A stretch of DNA of 64,000 nucleotides from Achromobacter sp. UMC71 (GCF_014170305.1 NZ_LZZT01000024.1:1-64000), one strand, 5' to 3'; counted from the stretch's first letter, positions 34,550 through 43,540 are shown. The notes: generated by a model not told the origin, from the sequence alone. Numbers and translations are program-made.

Positions 34550-35248
34550 TCAAGCCGGAATTGTCAGACCCTTGACCACTGCCGGACGCGCCACGAAGGC
34601 TTCCAGCACGCGGGCGACGTTCTTGAATTGCGAGAACCCGACTAGGTCGCCGGCGCCGTAGAAGCCGACCAGGTTGCGCACCCACGGCAGGATCGCGATG
34701 TCGGCGATCGTGTATTGGTCGCCCATGACCCAGGCGCGGCCTTCCAGGCGCTTGTCCAGCACGCCCAGCAGGCGTTTGGACTCGGCCACGTAGCGGTCGC
34801 GCGGGCGCTTGTCTTCGTAGTCCTTGCCAGCGAACTTATGGAAAAAGCCCAGTTGCCCGAACATCGGACCGATGCCGCCCATCTGGAACATCACCCATTG
34901 CAGCGTCTCGTAGCGCCCGGCGGTGTCGGCCGGGATGAATTGGCCGGTCTTGCTGGCCAGGTAGATCAGGATGGCGCCCGACTCGAACAGCGCCAGCGGC
35001 TTGCCATCGGGGCCATTCGGATCCAGGATCGCCGGGATCTTGTTGTTGGGGCTGAGCGACAGGAATTCGGGCGAAAACTGGTCCTGGGTGTCAAAACTGA
35101 CCCGGTGCGGCTCATAGGGCAGCCCAAGCTCCTCCAGCAGGATCGACACCTTCACGCCGTTGGGCGTGGGCAGCGAATAGAGCTGGATGCGGTCGGGGTG
35201 CCGGGCAGGCCATTTCTTGGTGATGGCGAACGAGTCTAGGGAAGACAT
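34550..35248 (-). CDS. Glutathione S-transferase family protein (YghU/YfcG-like)
   Basis: A 232-residue GST. The N-terminal thioredoxin-like domain contains IQLYSLPTPNGVKVSILLEE and the cis-Pro/ES glutathione site (NNKIPAILDPNG, then ALFESGAILIYLASK). The C-terminal helical domain includes FQMGGIGPMFGQLGFFHKFA, characteristic of the YghU/YfcG Nu-class group, which show disulfide-bond reductase activity. The N-terminal MSSLDSFAITKKWPARHPDR is also typical of that group, which supports the start at 35248. It is a single gene ended by the hairpin at 34502-34527. Confidence 0.9.
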   Translation of the reverse strand: MSSLDSFAITKKWPARHPDRIQLYSLPTPNGVKVSILLEELGLPYEPHRVSFDTQDQFSPEFLSLSPNNKIPAILDPNGPDGKPLALFESGAILIYLASKTGQFIPADTAGRYETLQWVMFQMGGIGPMFGQLGFFHKFAGKDYEDKRPRDRYVAESKRLLGVLDKRLEGRAWVMGDQYTIADIAILPWVRNLVGFYGAGDLVGFSQFKNVARVLEAFVARPAVVKGLTIPA

Positions 35249-35423
35249 GCGTGGGAGCTCCTGGAGATCCGGGGTGACGATGAGGAACGCGGTGGCGGCG
35301 TGGGCGGCGGCGGGCCGGCGCCCACAAGGCGTCGCGCAAATTTAACGCAAATCGCCCCGGGACACGCGTTTCGCGGCCGGTGCCGTGCGGCGCCCGGTCC
35401 ACCCACGGATTGCGGGCATCCGG

Positions 35424-36755
35424 TCAGGCATGACGGCTCTGCGGCAGCACGGTCAACGCCACCAGCGCCACCACGCAGGCGCCCATGACATACAGCGCCG
35501 GCGCGAATGACACCCCGGTGGTGTAGGAGATCCAGGTCAGGATGGCCGGCGCGAAACCGCCCAGCACCGTCACCGCGGTGTTGTACGCCAGGGACATGCC
35601 GGACGAGCGCACCGCCGTCGGAAAGACCTCGGACAGCGCAGCGGGCGCCGCGCCGACATACAGCGCGACCAGCAGGCAGAACAGGGACTGCACCACGATC
35701 AGCGCGAACTGCGTGTGGTTAGCCTGCAGCCACATCATCAGCGGATACACGGCGACCAGCAGCAACAGGGCCGAACCGCGCAGCACCGTGCGGCGTCCGT
35801 AGCGGTCGGACAGCGTGCCGGAAAAGAAGCAGCCGCCGATCAGGAACAGGTTGCCCACCAACGCGCCCAGGAAGGCCTGCGAGCTGGTAAAGCCCATGCT
35901 CTTTTGCACGTAGATCGGCATGAAGATGATCAGCGCATACGGGCCGATCGCCCACAGCACCGACATGCAAAAGCCGGTGAACAGCTCGCGCGGATAGTCG
36001 CGCAGCACGGCCAGCAGCGGCGCCTTGACGTGGCTCTTGTTGGCGGCCTGGCGCGCCTGCTCTTCGCGAAAGTGCGGGGTTTCGTCCAGCGTGCGGCGCA
36101 TCCACAACCCAACCGGCGCGATGGCCAGGCCCACGATGAACGGAATGCGCCAGCCCCACTCGCCCACCTGGTCTTCGGTCAGCAGGGTGGTCACCAGCGT
36201 GGCGACCAGCGCGCCCAGCAGGTTGGAAATGCCCATGCTGGCCTGCAGCCAAGACGCGTACTGGCCACGCTTGCCTTCAGGCGCGTGCTCGACCAGGAAC
36301 GCCGTGGCGCCGCCCACTTCGCCGCCCGCCGAAAAGCCCTGCAGCATGCGGCCGCACACGATCAGGAGCGGCGCGCCCACGCCGATGGCCGCGTAGGGCG
36401 GCGCGATGGCGATCAGCAGCGTGCCCAGCGCCATCAGCATGATGGTCATGGTCAGCGCGGCCTTGCGTCCGGCCCGGTCGCCATAGGACCCCAGCACCAG
36501 CGCGCCCAGCGGCCGCACCACGAAGCCCAGCCCAAAGGCCAGGAACGAGGCCATCAGCTGCACCGTGGGGTCCGCGTTCTGGAAGAAGTTCTGCCCGATG
36601 TACACCGCGAACAGCGCGTAGACCGAGAAGTCATACCATTCCAGCGCATTGCCGATCGAGGCGGCGATGACGGCCTTCTTGGCGCCCTTGTGTTCGTCCG
36701 CGGCGGCATGGGGAGGATAGGCCCCGGCGCCCGGATTGATTGCGATATTTTTCAT
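35424..36755 (-). CDS. MHS-family MFS transporter
   Basis: A 443-residue, twelve-helix major facilitator of the metabolite:H+ symporter group (relatives: ProP, KgtP, ShiA). The signatures are SIGNALEWYDFSVYALFAVY and FGLGFVVRPLGALVLGSYGDRAGRK, with LLIVCGRMLQGFSAGGEVGG. The start at 36755 (MKNIAIN) has GGGA six bases upstream; the ATG at 36767 would add four residues. It lies 143 bases downstream of the DUF917 gene on the same strand, so it probably imports that enzyme's substrate. The hydrophilic N-terminus of ~30 residues is usual for the group. Confidence 0.92.
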   Translation of the reverse strand: MKNIAINPGAGAYPPHAAADEHKGAKKAVIAASIGNALEWYDFSVYALFAVYIGQNFFQNADPTVQLMASFLAFGLGFVVRPLGALVLGSYGDRAGRKAALTMTIMLMALGTLLIAIAPPYAAIGVGAPLLIVCGRMLQGFSAGGEVGGATAFLVEHAPEGKRGQYASWLQASMGISNLLGALVATLVTTLLTEDQVGEWGWRIPFIVGLAIAPVGLWMRRTLDETPHFREEQARQAANKSHVKAPLLAVLRDYPRELFTGFCMSVLWAIGPYALIIFMPIYVQKSMGFTSSQAFLGALVGNLFLIGGCFFSGTLSDRYGRRTVLRGSALLLLVAVYPLMMWLQANHTQFALIVVQSLFCLLVALYVGAAPAALSEVFPTAVRSSGMSLAYNTAVTVLGGFAPAILTWISYTTGVSFAPALYVMGACVVALVALTVLPQSRHA

Positions 36756-36898
36756 TGACGTTCCCATTGAATCGCCCCGTGACCAGGGCTGTCATGCACT
36801 GCCGTTCAAACCCGCGCCGCCGTAATGTCGATGCGGTCCCTGCCTTTGATCCTGACCTCGTCCAGCGCCGCTTCGCAGCCAGCGCCCGCATAGCGCAT

Positions 36899-37990
36899 TC
36901 AGCGAGCCAGCGCGTAGCCGGTGAAGTCCATGCCCAGCGCCTTTTCCACGATGGGGTAGACCGAAGCGTCGGTCACGCTGGAAGACAGCGGAATGTGCTG
37001 CTTGGACACGTGCAGGATGGACACCTGCAGGCCTTCCTTGAGCTTGCCCGCGCTGACCGGGTTGCCATCCGCGTCCAGCGTGGTGATCACGTCCGGGTAG
37101 CAGGCGATGCGCTCGCCCTGCGCGTCGGTCACGGCCATGTGTTCATTCATCACGTGGATGACGCGCTTGCCGGGGCCTTCGCCGATTTCGACCGTGCCGA
37201 TGTCGAAGGCCTCTTCGGTGTACTTGAGCGTGTTGCGCACCACCTTGCCCGAGCCGATGATCTCGCCCTGGGTGGCCTTGCAGATGGCGTCCACCACGGC
37301 GCTACCGCCTTTGGGCTGCGCCGCCAGGATGGCTTGGCCCAACGCCAGCGCGCGGCTGATGCCGCCCAGCGCGGCGTGGCGCCGCACATACGAGGCGCGG
37401 ATCGGGTTGCGGCAGCTGGCGATGAAGCCGCCGGCCATGTCAGCCGCGCGGCGCAGCACCGGCGACACCTTGCCGGTGGCGCCATGCACGGTCAGTTCCA
37501 TATAGGCATGGTTGGCGCGGTTGCCGCCGACGGCGCACTGGATCGTGGGTTCGGGGCTGCCGGCCAGGCCCAGCGACCCCATGTCGCCCGTGGGATGGGC
37601 GCGGATATCGCCCACCGCGTCGACCACCTTGGTGCCCAGCACCGCGGACGGCAGCCAGCCGTTGAGCGTACTGGACATGCCGTTCTGGCCGATGATCAGC
37701 CCGTACAGGCGCTCGCCCAGCGCATCTTGCAGCCGCTCGGCGGCCTTGACGTAGTCGATGCCCAGCATCTGCCAGTCGGTCAGGCCGCCCGGCGCGCCGA
37801 TCGCGGCGGCGGTGGCGATCCAGGCGTCGTCAGGCACTTCGTCCATCGACACCAACTCGGGCCGGCCGATCGTCACGGCCAAGGCGCCCAGCTCGCGGCC
37901 GTGATCAGCCCAGCCGCCACCGCCACAGGCGAACACCGAGCCGCCCCGGACCGCGGCCTCGACGTCTTGCATCGTCAAGATTCTTCCCAT
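36899..37990 (-). CDS. DUF917 family protein (S-methyl-thiohydantoin desulfurase-like)
   Basis: A 363-residue member of the DUF917 family. It starts MGRILTMQDVEAAVRGGSVF and then has ACGGGGWADHGRELG; further conserved parts are LIIGQNGMSSTLNGW, HPTGDMGSLGL and GGNRANHAYMEL. The family is found beside hydantoinase-type genes, and I recall its Pfam domains being renamed after S-methyl-thiohydantoin desulfurase. The neighbouring cyclic amidohydrolase and carbamoylase fit such a ring-opening path. A TTAAC/GTTAA box lies about 116 bases upstream of its start. The reaction here is inferred only. Confidence 0.85.
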   Translation of the reverse strand: MGRILTMQDVEAAVRGGSVFACGGGGWADHGRELGALAVTIGRPELVSMDEVPDDAWIATAAAIGAPGGLTDWQMLGIDYVKAAERLQDALGERLYGLIIGQNGMSSTLNGWLPSAVLGTKVVDAVGDIRAHPTGDMGSLGLAGSPEPTIQCAVGGNRANHAYMELTVHGATGKVSPVLRRAADMAGGFIASCRNPIRASYVRRHAALGGISRALALGQAILAAQPKGGSAVVDAICKATQGEIIGSGKVVRNTLKYTEEAFDIGTVEIGEGPGKRVIHVMNEHMAVTDAQGERIACYPDVITTLDADGNPVSAGKLKEGLQVSILHVSKQHIPLSSSVTDASVYPIVEKALGMDFTGYALAR

Positions 37991-38105
37991 GTCGCCCTTC
38001 CTTTCCCGATTGCGGTTTAGCCGTTCCAGCGGCGTCGCGCTGGTGAATCGGAGGAATCATAGGAATCAATCTGGTTAATGTCGTATTACCTTTTATGCCT
38101 AGTTC

Positions 38106-38120
38106 ATAACATTAAGTTAA
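38106..38120. promoter_or_regulatory. ATAAC-N5-GTTAA box upstream of DUF917
   Basis: On the minus strand it reads TTAAC, TTAAT, GTTAT. It matches the perfect TTAAC-N5-GTTAA dyad at 39102-39116. A weaker, second dyad-like stretch (GGTTAAT...ATTACC) lies at 38073-38090. The 200-base gap between the LysR end and DUF917 holds no gene. Confidence 0.55.
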
Positions 38121-38191
38121 TTATGCGGCGCGCCCGCTATGACGCGCGATCCAGGCACGGTCCGCACCTAGGGATATCCCCAGGCGCCACC

Positions 38192-39097
38192 TCAGCCGGA
38201 TTGGGGCGTAGCGGGCAGGTCCAGCTTGTGCAGGACGTCGATGAACGCCTGCGCCAGGCGCGACAACGGCTGCAATTGCAGATGAAACACGTTGACCGGC
38301 GCATGCACCGTATCCACGATCGGCACCGTCACCACGTCGGACCAGATCGGCCCGGCCACCGTGATTTCATCCACCAGCGCCACCCCGGCCCCAGCCTGCA
38401 CCAGCGCGCAGGCCACGTGCGCCTGTTGCACCTCGATGCGCGGTTCAGGCTGGGCGTCTTCCGCGCCAAACAGCTTGTGCACCAACATGCCGAACGGAAT
38501 GTCGGCGCTGTAGCCGATCAGGGGCTCGCGCGCCAGTTCGGCGGCCGTGACCTGGCGCCGCGACGCCAGCGGATGCCCCGCCGGCAACACCGCCACGATC
38601 TTGTTTTCGTAGAGCGGCCGGGTCGCGAGACTGGGATGGTTCACGGGCATGTAGGCCACGCCCAGTTCGACCTGCTGGGTCAACAGCGACTGCTCCATCA
38701 CCGCCGGAATCAGCGTCTGCAGCACGAGGCGGATTTCGGGGTACTGGCGCCGAAAGCGCGCGATGGCGCGCGGCATCAGCGACTGCCCCAGGCTGGGGCT
38801 GCAGGCCAGGCGCAATTGCCCTTCGCGGTTCTCGGCCAGGTTGTCGGCCACCTCGTTCACGCGCTGCACGTTCTGGTAGAGCGCCGTCACCTCGACGAAC
38901 AGCCGCCGCGCTTCCGGCGTGGGATACAGCCGGCCCTTGATGCGCTCGAACAGCATCAGGCCCAGGCGCTGTTCGGTATAGGCGATCAGCCGGCTGACGG
39001 CGGGCTGCGACACGAACAGCAGCTTGGAGGCGCCGCTGATCGAGCCGCTGATCATGATGGCGCGGAACACCTCGATCTGCCGCAGATTCAATTTCAT
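38192..39097 (-). CDS. LysR-family regulator of the hydantoin-like cluster
   Basis: A 301-residue LysR regulator: MKLNLRQIEVFRAIMISGSI, then GASKLLFVSQPAVSRLIAYTEQRLGL for the winged helix, and an effector domain of the CysB/OccR-like style (about 90-295). It stands in the middle of the cluster, divergent from the amidohydrolase-carbamoylase operon and upstream, on the same strand, of DUF917 and the transporter. A perfect TTAAC-N5-GTTAA dyad begins five bases before its start codon, and a near copy precedes DUF917. This suggests that one regulator governs both arms. Confidence 0.92.
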   Translation of the reverse strand: MKLNLRQIEVFRAIMISGSISGASKLLFVSQPAVSRLIAYTEQRLGLMLFERIKGRLYPTPEARRLFVEVTALYQNVQRVNEVADNLAENREGQLRLACSPSLGQSLMPRAIARFRRQYPEIRLVLQTLIPAVMEQSLLTQQVELGVAYMPVNHPSLATRPLYENKIVAVLPAGHPLASRRQVTAAELAREPLIGYSADIPFGMLVHKLFGAEDAQPEPRIEVQQAHVACALVQAGAGVALVDEITVAGPIWSDVVTVPIVDTVHAPVNVFHLQLQPLSRLAQAFIDVLHKLDLPATPQSG

Positions 39098-39101
39098 ATG
39101 C

Positions 39102-39116
39102 TTAACCTGATGTTAA
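39102..39116. promoter_or_regulatory. TTAAC-N5-GTTAA dyad, likely LysR operator
   Basis: A perfect inverted repeat in the gap between the divergent LysR and amidohydrolase genes, with T-N11-A geometry inside it. A near copy occurs at 38106-38120. Confidence 0.65.
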
Positions 39117-39199
39117 TTCCTACGTACATATAAGCATAAGACGTTTTGATTTGCGATTACTACACTGCCCTTCAATCCTTAGTCTGAATGGAAGTGGTC

Positions 39200-40555
39200 A
39201 TGAGCGATTTCGATTGGGTGGTGCGCGGCAATATCGTCGATCCGCACGGCATCGTGGAAAACGGCTGGCTGGCGGTGCAAGACGGCAAGATCGCCGCGCG
39301 CGGCACGGGCGCGGCCCCCGCCGCGCGCGACAGCGTCGACGCCACCGGCCAGTGGATCATTCCCGGCGTGGTCGACGGCCAGGTGCATTCCGGCAGCCAG
39401 GCCAACCAGGAAGGCCTGGGCTGGGCGTCGCGCGCCGCGGCGGCCGGCGGCGTCACCGTCATGGTCGACATGCCCTACGACGACCCCGAACCCGTCGCCT
39501 CGCGCCCTCACCTGGACGCCAAGATCGCCGAAGTCGAACGCGACTGCCACGTGGACGTGGCGCTATTCGGCACCCTGAACACCCAGCACGGCCTGGCGGC
39601 CGCGGCCGGCCTGATCGAAGGCGGCGTCTGCGCCTTCAAGTTCTCGACCTTCGAAGCCACGCCCGGCCGCTTTCCGCGCATCGAGGAAGACGACCTGTAC
39701 GAAGCCTTCCGCCTGATCGCGCCGTCGGGCCTGGCCTGCGGCGTGCACAACCAGATGCAGGAGATGACGCGCAAGAACATCGCGCGCCTGATCGACGCCG
39801 GCGACACCGGCTGGGACGCCTTCATGCGCGCCCACACCCCGCTGATCGAAAACCTGGCCACCGCATTGATCTACGAGATCGGCGCCGAAACCGGCGCCCG
39901 CGCCCACGCGGTGCACGTGTCCACCTCGCGCGGCTTCGAGATCTGCAACATGTACCGCCGCAACGGCCACCACGCCAGCATCGAAACCTGCGTGCAGTAC
40001 CTGATGCTGAACCACGAAGAACACACCCGCCGCTTCGGCGCCAAGACCAAGCACTACCCGCCCATCCGCCCCAAGGCCGAGGTCGACCTGCTCTGGACCC
40101 ACATCGCCAACGACGAATGCACCTTCGTGTCGTCCGACCACGTCAGCTGGGGCCTGGAACGCAAGCAGAATCCCAACGTCTTCAAGAACGCGTCCGGCGG
40201 CCCGGGCCTGGAAACCCTGCTGCCCGCTTTCTGGACTGGCTGCGAAGAGCATGGCATTTCACCCACCATGGTGGTGCGGCAGCTGTGCAGCAACCCCGCG
40301 AAGCACTTCCTGCTCGACGACCGCAAGGGCACGCTGGACATCGGCAAAGACGCCGACATCGTCATTCTGACGCCGGAACGCTACGCCTTTGATCCGTCCG
40401 GCAGCCTGGCGGCCGTGAACTGGAGCTCGTTCGAAGGCCGCGAGTTCACCGTTCGCGTTGCCGGCACCTGGTGCCGCGGCCAGCAGGTCTACGACGGCCA
40501 GCGCATCGTCAACCAGCAAGGCGACGGCCGCTTCCTGCGCCCGCGCCAAGCCTGA
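39200..40555 (+). CDS. Cyclic amidohydrolase (hydantoinase/allantoinase superfamily) with altered metal site
   Basis: A 451-residue amidohydrolase related to D-hydantoinase, allantoinase and dihydroorotase. Conserved parts are IIPGVVDGQVHSG, RAAAAGGVTVMVDMPYDDPE, the lysine for carboxylation in FKFSTFE (Lys147), His183, HAVHVSTSRG (His239) and SSDHVSWG (Asp313). The usual HxH motif reads Gln61-Val-His63, so the first metal ligand is lost. It would open a cyclic ureide to an N-carbamoyl compound, the substrate class of the next gene. The start at 39200 follows GGAAG; an ATG at 39188 would add four residues. A carbamoylase follows after 11 bases. Confidence 0.85.
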   Translation: MSDFDWVVRGNIVDPHGIVENGWLAVQDGKIAARGTGAAPAARDSVDATGQWIIPGVVDGQVHSGSQANQEGLGWASRAAAAGGVTVMVDMPYDDPEPVASRPHLDAKIAEVERDCHVDVALFGTLNTQHGLAAAAGLIEGGVCAFKFSTFEATPGRFPRIEEDDLYEAFRLIAPSGLACGVHNQMQEMTRKNIARLIDAGDTGWDAFMRAHTPLIENLATALIYEIGAETGARAHAVHVSTSRGFEICNMYRRNGHHASIETCVQYLMLNHEEHTRRFGAKTKHYPPIRPKAEVDLLWTHIANDECTFVSSDHVSWGLERKQNPNVFKNASGGPGLETLLPAFWTGCEEHGISPTMVVRQLCSNPAKHFLLDDRKGTLDIGKDADIVILTPERYAFDPSGSLAAVNWSSFEGREFTVRVAGTWCRGQQVYDGQRIVNQQGDGRFLRPRQA

Positions 40556-40566
40556 AGGCCGCCCCC

Positions 40567-41829
40567 ATGCCCCAACCTTTTCCGCCCCTGAACGCCGAGC
40601 GCCTGTGGGCCCGCGTCGAAACCCTGTCGCGCTTCACCGTGGCCGACCAGCCCTGGACCCGCCGCGCGTTTTCGCCACTGTTCCTGCAAGCGCGCGCGTG
40701 GCTGCGCAGCGAATTCGAGGCCGCGGGCCTGACGACCCGCCTGGATGCCGGCGGCAACCTGATCGGCACCCGCGCCGGCCGCAACCCCGCCCGCAAGCCG
40801 ATTGCCACCGGCTCGCACTGCGACACCGTGCCCAGCGGCGGACGCTTTGACGGCATCATCGGCGTGCTGGCCGGCATCGAGGTCGCCCACACGCTGCAAG
40901 AACACGGCATCGAACTGGAACACGACTTCGAGGTCATCGACTTCCTGTCCGAAGAACCCAGCGACTATGGCATTTCCTGTGTCGGCAGCCGCGCGCTCAG
41001 CGGCCAGCTCAGCGCCGACATGCTGGGCGCGTGCAACGCCGACGGCGAAACCCTGGCCCAAGGCATCGCCCGCATCGGCGGCGATCCGGCAGCGCTCACC
41101 GCGCCCCTGCGCGGCGCCCACGGCACCGCGGCCTTTGTCGAACTGCACATCGAGCAGGGCCCCGTGCTGGAAAGCCGCCAGCTGCCCATCGGCGTGGTCA
41201 CCAACATCGTCGGCATCCGCCGCGTGCTGATCGTGGTCGAAGGCCAGCCCGACCACGCCGGCACCACGCCCATGGACATCCGCCGCGACGCCCTGGTCGG
41301 CGCGGCCCGCATCATCGACGCCGCCAGCCGCCAGGCCAGCGCCGCCAGCGGCAATCCGCACTACGTGGTCGCCACCGTCGGCAAGCTGGCCATGACGCCC
41401 AACGCCGCCAACGCCGTGCCCGGCCGCGTCGAACTGACGCTGGAAATGCGCAGCGACAGCAACGCGGTGCTGGATGCGTTTGCCGAAACGTTGATGGTTG
41501 CCGTCGAGCAAGACCTGAAAGCGCTGCGCCTGACCGCCGGCTTCACGCAACTGAGCCGCGCCCAGCCCACCGACTGCGCGCCGCTGGTGATGGATGCGGT
41601 GAAGGCCGCCGCCGACCAGCTGGGCTACGCCAGTATGCGCCTGCCCAGCGGCGCCGGCCACGATGCGGTCTACATGGCGCCTACCGGCCCCATCGGCATG
41701 ATCTTCATCCCCTGCTTGAACGGCCGCAGCCACTGCCCCGAAGAATGGATCGAACCCGCCCAGCTGCTGGACGGCACCCGCGTGCTGTATCAGACGGTGC
41801 TGGAGCTGGACCGGGTACTGCGCGGCTGA
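40567..41829 (+). CDS. M20-family N-carbamoyl-amino-acid hydrolase/ureidohydrolase
   Basis: A 420-residue Zn-dependent amidase of the hydantoin/carbamoylase (HyuC/AmaB) branch of peptidase family M20. Metal and catalytic residues are visible: His84 in TGSHCDTVPSGGRFDG, Asp95, Glu129/Glu130 in FLSEEPSDYG, and the late His in LNGRSHCPEEW. It removes the carbamoyl group from an N-carbamoyl amino acid or ureido acid, releasing CO2 and ammonia. It starts 11 bases after the amidohydrolase, giving a two-step ring-opening operon. Allantoate or ureidoglycolate amidohydrolase activity is the main alternative. Confidence 0.9.
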   Translation: MPQPFPPLNAERLWARVETLSRFTVADQPWTRRAFSPLFLQARAWLRSEFEAAGLTTRLDAGGNLIGTRAGRNPARKPIATGSHCDTVPSGGRFDGIIGVLAGIEVAHTLQEHGIELEHDFEVIDFLSEEPSDYGISCVGSRALSGQLSADMLGACNADGETLAQGIARIGGDPAALTAPLRGAHGTAAFVELHIEQGPVLESRQLPIGVVTNIVGIRRVLIVVEGQPDHAGTTPMDIRRDALVGAARIIDAASRQASAASGNPHYVVATVGKLAMTPNAANAVPGRVELTLEMRSDSNAVLDAFAETLMVAVEQDLKALRLTAGFTQLSRAQPTDCAPLVMDAVKAAADQLGYASMRLPSGAGHDAVYMAPTGPIGMIFIPCLNGRSHCPEEWIEPAQLLDGTRVLYQTVLELDRVLRG

Positions 41830-41897
41830 AGACGGCCGCCAGCCGGGCGCCACAAGGGTCCTTTGGTGCGTTCCGTGCTTTCCGAGCTATCTGCGCT

Positions 41898-41941
41898 GTC
41901 CGTGCGTGCGGTCCGTGCGTGCAGTCCGTGCGTGCTGTCCG
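41898..41941 (+). repeat. 13-bp tandem repeat, 3.4 copies
   Basis: The unit GTCCGTGCGTGC plus one variable base (G, A, T) occurs three times, then a partial GTCCG. It lies just beyond the stop of the leftward membrane protein gene. Confidence 0.8.
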
Positions 41942-41942
41942 T

Positions 41943-42383
41943 TCAAGCAGCGGTCGCACCGATCCGCCGGATCGCCCAGCGCGCCACCAAGACGGCCGCC
42001 GCCAACGGCAGCGCGATATCCCACTGAGCGAGGAACAATTCGAAGGTCGGTTCCCAGCGCCCCCAGGTGTTGCCGAATACGCGCGGGTCCGGCGGCCCCA
42101 GGTAGATGACGAGCAAGGCGGCCACGAACCCCGCCGCCGCTCGCCCCGACACCGATCTGCCCAGCCGGGTGAACCTCTCGGCCGCCCACAACGCCAGCCA
42201 ACCCGCCAGCGCCGCGAACGCTGCATCCAGGAAGAAATCCGCGCGCTCATACATATAAGGCGCATCGGGAATTTCCAGGCCATAGGATCCCGTGCGCAGC
42301 TTGGCCGTCAGGCAAGCGCCGAACAGCGCCGCCGTGGCAACGAGCAGCAGGTAATCGAAAAACCGCGGCAATAGTCTGGACAT
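41943..42383 (-). CDS. Uncharacterised four-helix membrane protein
   Basis: A 146-residue membrane protein that I do not recognise. Helices are likely at about 8-28, 47-65, 78-95 and 120-138. The segment YMYERADFFLDAAFAALAGW after the first helix and LGPPDPRVFGNTWGRWEPTFE in a loop are distinctive. The start at 42383 (MSRLLPRFFDYLLLV) puts the first helix at the N-terminus; an ATG at 42425 is possible, and the frame stays open beyond without good content. The gene ends against a 13-bp tandem repeat. No functional context. Confidence 0.6.
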   Translation of the reverse strand: MSRLLPRFFDYLLLVATAALFGACLTAKLRTGSYGLEIPDAPYMYERADFFLDAAFAALAGWLALWAAERFTRLGRSVSGRAAAGFVAALLVIYLGPPDPRVFGNTWGRWEPTFELFLAQWDIALPLAAAVLVARWAIRRIGATAA

Positions 42384-42561
42384 GGGCAGGACAAGGTGAC
42401 AAAAAGCGGCAAAGGCCGGCAGCATGCCATAAAGCCGTCTCGCCGCGACATTGGCGGCCGTGGCGATGGCAGCCGGTGCCTCAACCGCGGCGCCGCCTGT
42501 CGCGACATCGACTGCCGCCGCGCTACAGTATTCGACATCCAGACTTCCCCTCGGGCCCGCC

Positions 42562-43395
42562 ATGCGAGCGATCCGGTTTCTCTGTGCTCTTGCGTTGGCC
42601 TGCGTGCTGCCCGCCACCGGCCTGGCCGCGGCCCAGAAAGACCTGCGCTACGGCCCCGACGCCGCGCAACTGGCCGACGTCTACACGCCGGAAGCTCTCC
42701 CCCCATCACCCGCCGGAGCGCCCATCCTGGTAATGGTGCACGGCGGCTCCTGGCTATACGGCGACAAGGCGGAGCCCGTCGTCATCGACCAGAAGCTGGC
42801 CCGCTGGCTGCCGCTGGGCTTCGTGGTCGTTTCCGTCAATACCCGCCTGCTGCCCGCGGCCCGGCCCGAAGCCCAGGCCGAAGACCTGGGCCAGGCCGTC
42901 GCCTGGATCCAGCGGCAGGCGGTGGCCTGGAAGGCAGATCCCAGCCGCATCCTGCTCATGGGGCATTCATCCGGCGGCCATCTGCTGGCCCTGCTGGCCG
43001 CCGACGACGCCATGCGTCAACGCACGGGCGCCCACCCGTGGCTGGCCAGCGTCATCCTGGACGGCGCCGCCTTCGACCTGCCCGAAATCATGTCCCAGGA
43101 ACACGCGTCGTTCTATGAAGACGCGTTCGGCACCGACCCGGCACGCTGGCTGCCGGCATCCCCCGCCGAACACCTGAGCGGCCCCAATCCGCCCACCTTG
43201 CTGGTGTGCTCGACGCTGCGGCGCTTCTCGTGCCAGCGCACGCAGGAATATGCCGACCGGCTCACCGCGCAGGGCGGCCACGCCCAGGTTCTACCCGTCG
43301 CCCGCAACCACGGCCAGATCAATTCGGACGTGGGCGCCGACAATCAAGAGACCCAGGCCATCATCGAATTCATCGACGCACAATTGCAGCGCTAG
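42562..43395 (+). CDS. Secreted alpha/beta hydrolase (BD-FAE-like)
   Basis: A 277-residue exported serine hydrolase. Signal peptide about 1-23 (MRAIRFLCALALACVLPATG, then LAAA). The oxyanion motif HGGSW lies near 60-64 and the nucleophile elbow GHSSGG near 135; the late His is in VARNHGQINSD. The sequence style is that of the carboxylesterase/kynurenine formamidase-like group that contains the BD-FAE family. The start at 42562 is set by the signal peptide. It stands upstream of the alginate-lyase-like gene on the same strand (145-base gap), and an action on acylated sugars is conceivable but not shown. Confidence 0.82.
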   Translation: MRAIRFLCALALACVLPATGLAAAQKDLRYGPDAAQLADVYTPEALPPSPAGAPILVMVHGGSWLYGDKAEPVVIDQKLARWLPLGFVVVSVNTRLLPAARPEAQAEDLGQAVAWIQRQAVAWKADPSRILLMGHSSGGHLLALLAADDAMRQRTGAHPWLASVILDGAAFDLPEIMSQEHASFYEDAFGTDPARWLPASPAEHLSGPNPPTLLVCSTLRRFSCQRTQEYADRLTAQGGHAQVLPVARNHGQINSDVGADNQETQAIIEFIDAQLQR

Positions 43396-43540
43396 GCCGG
43401 CGCCGCCGCGCGGCCAACGGGCCGCCACGCAACTTTCCAGGCGCGGCGGTGTCTATTCCAGATCAGCCTGTCTCCTGATCAACCTGCCTGCGGATCAGCT
43501 TGTCCTTGAAAACCCGCCCGCGCAAACAACGGCCGCTGCA

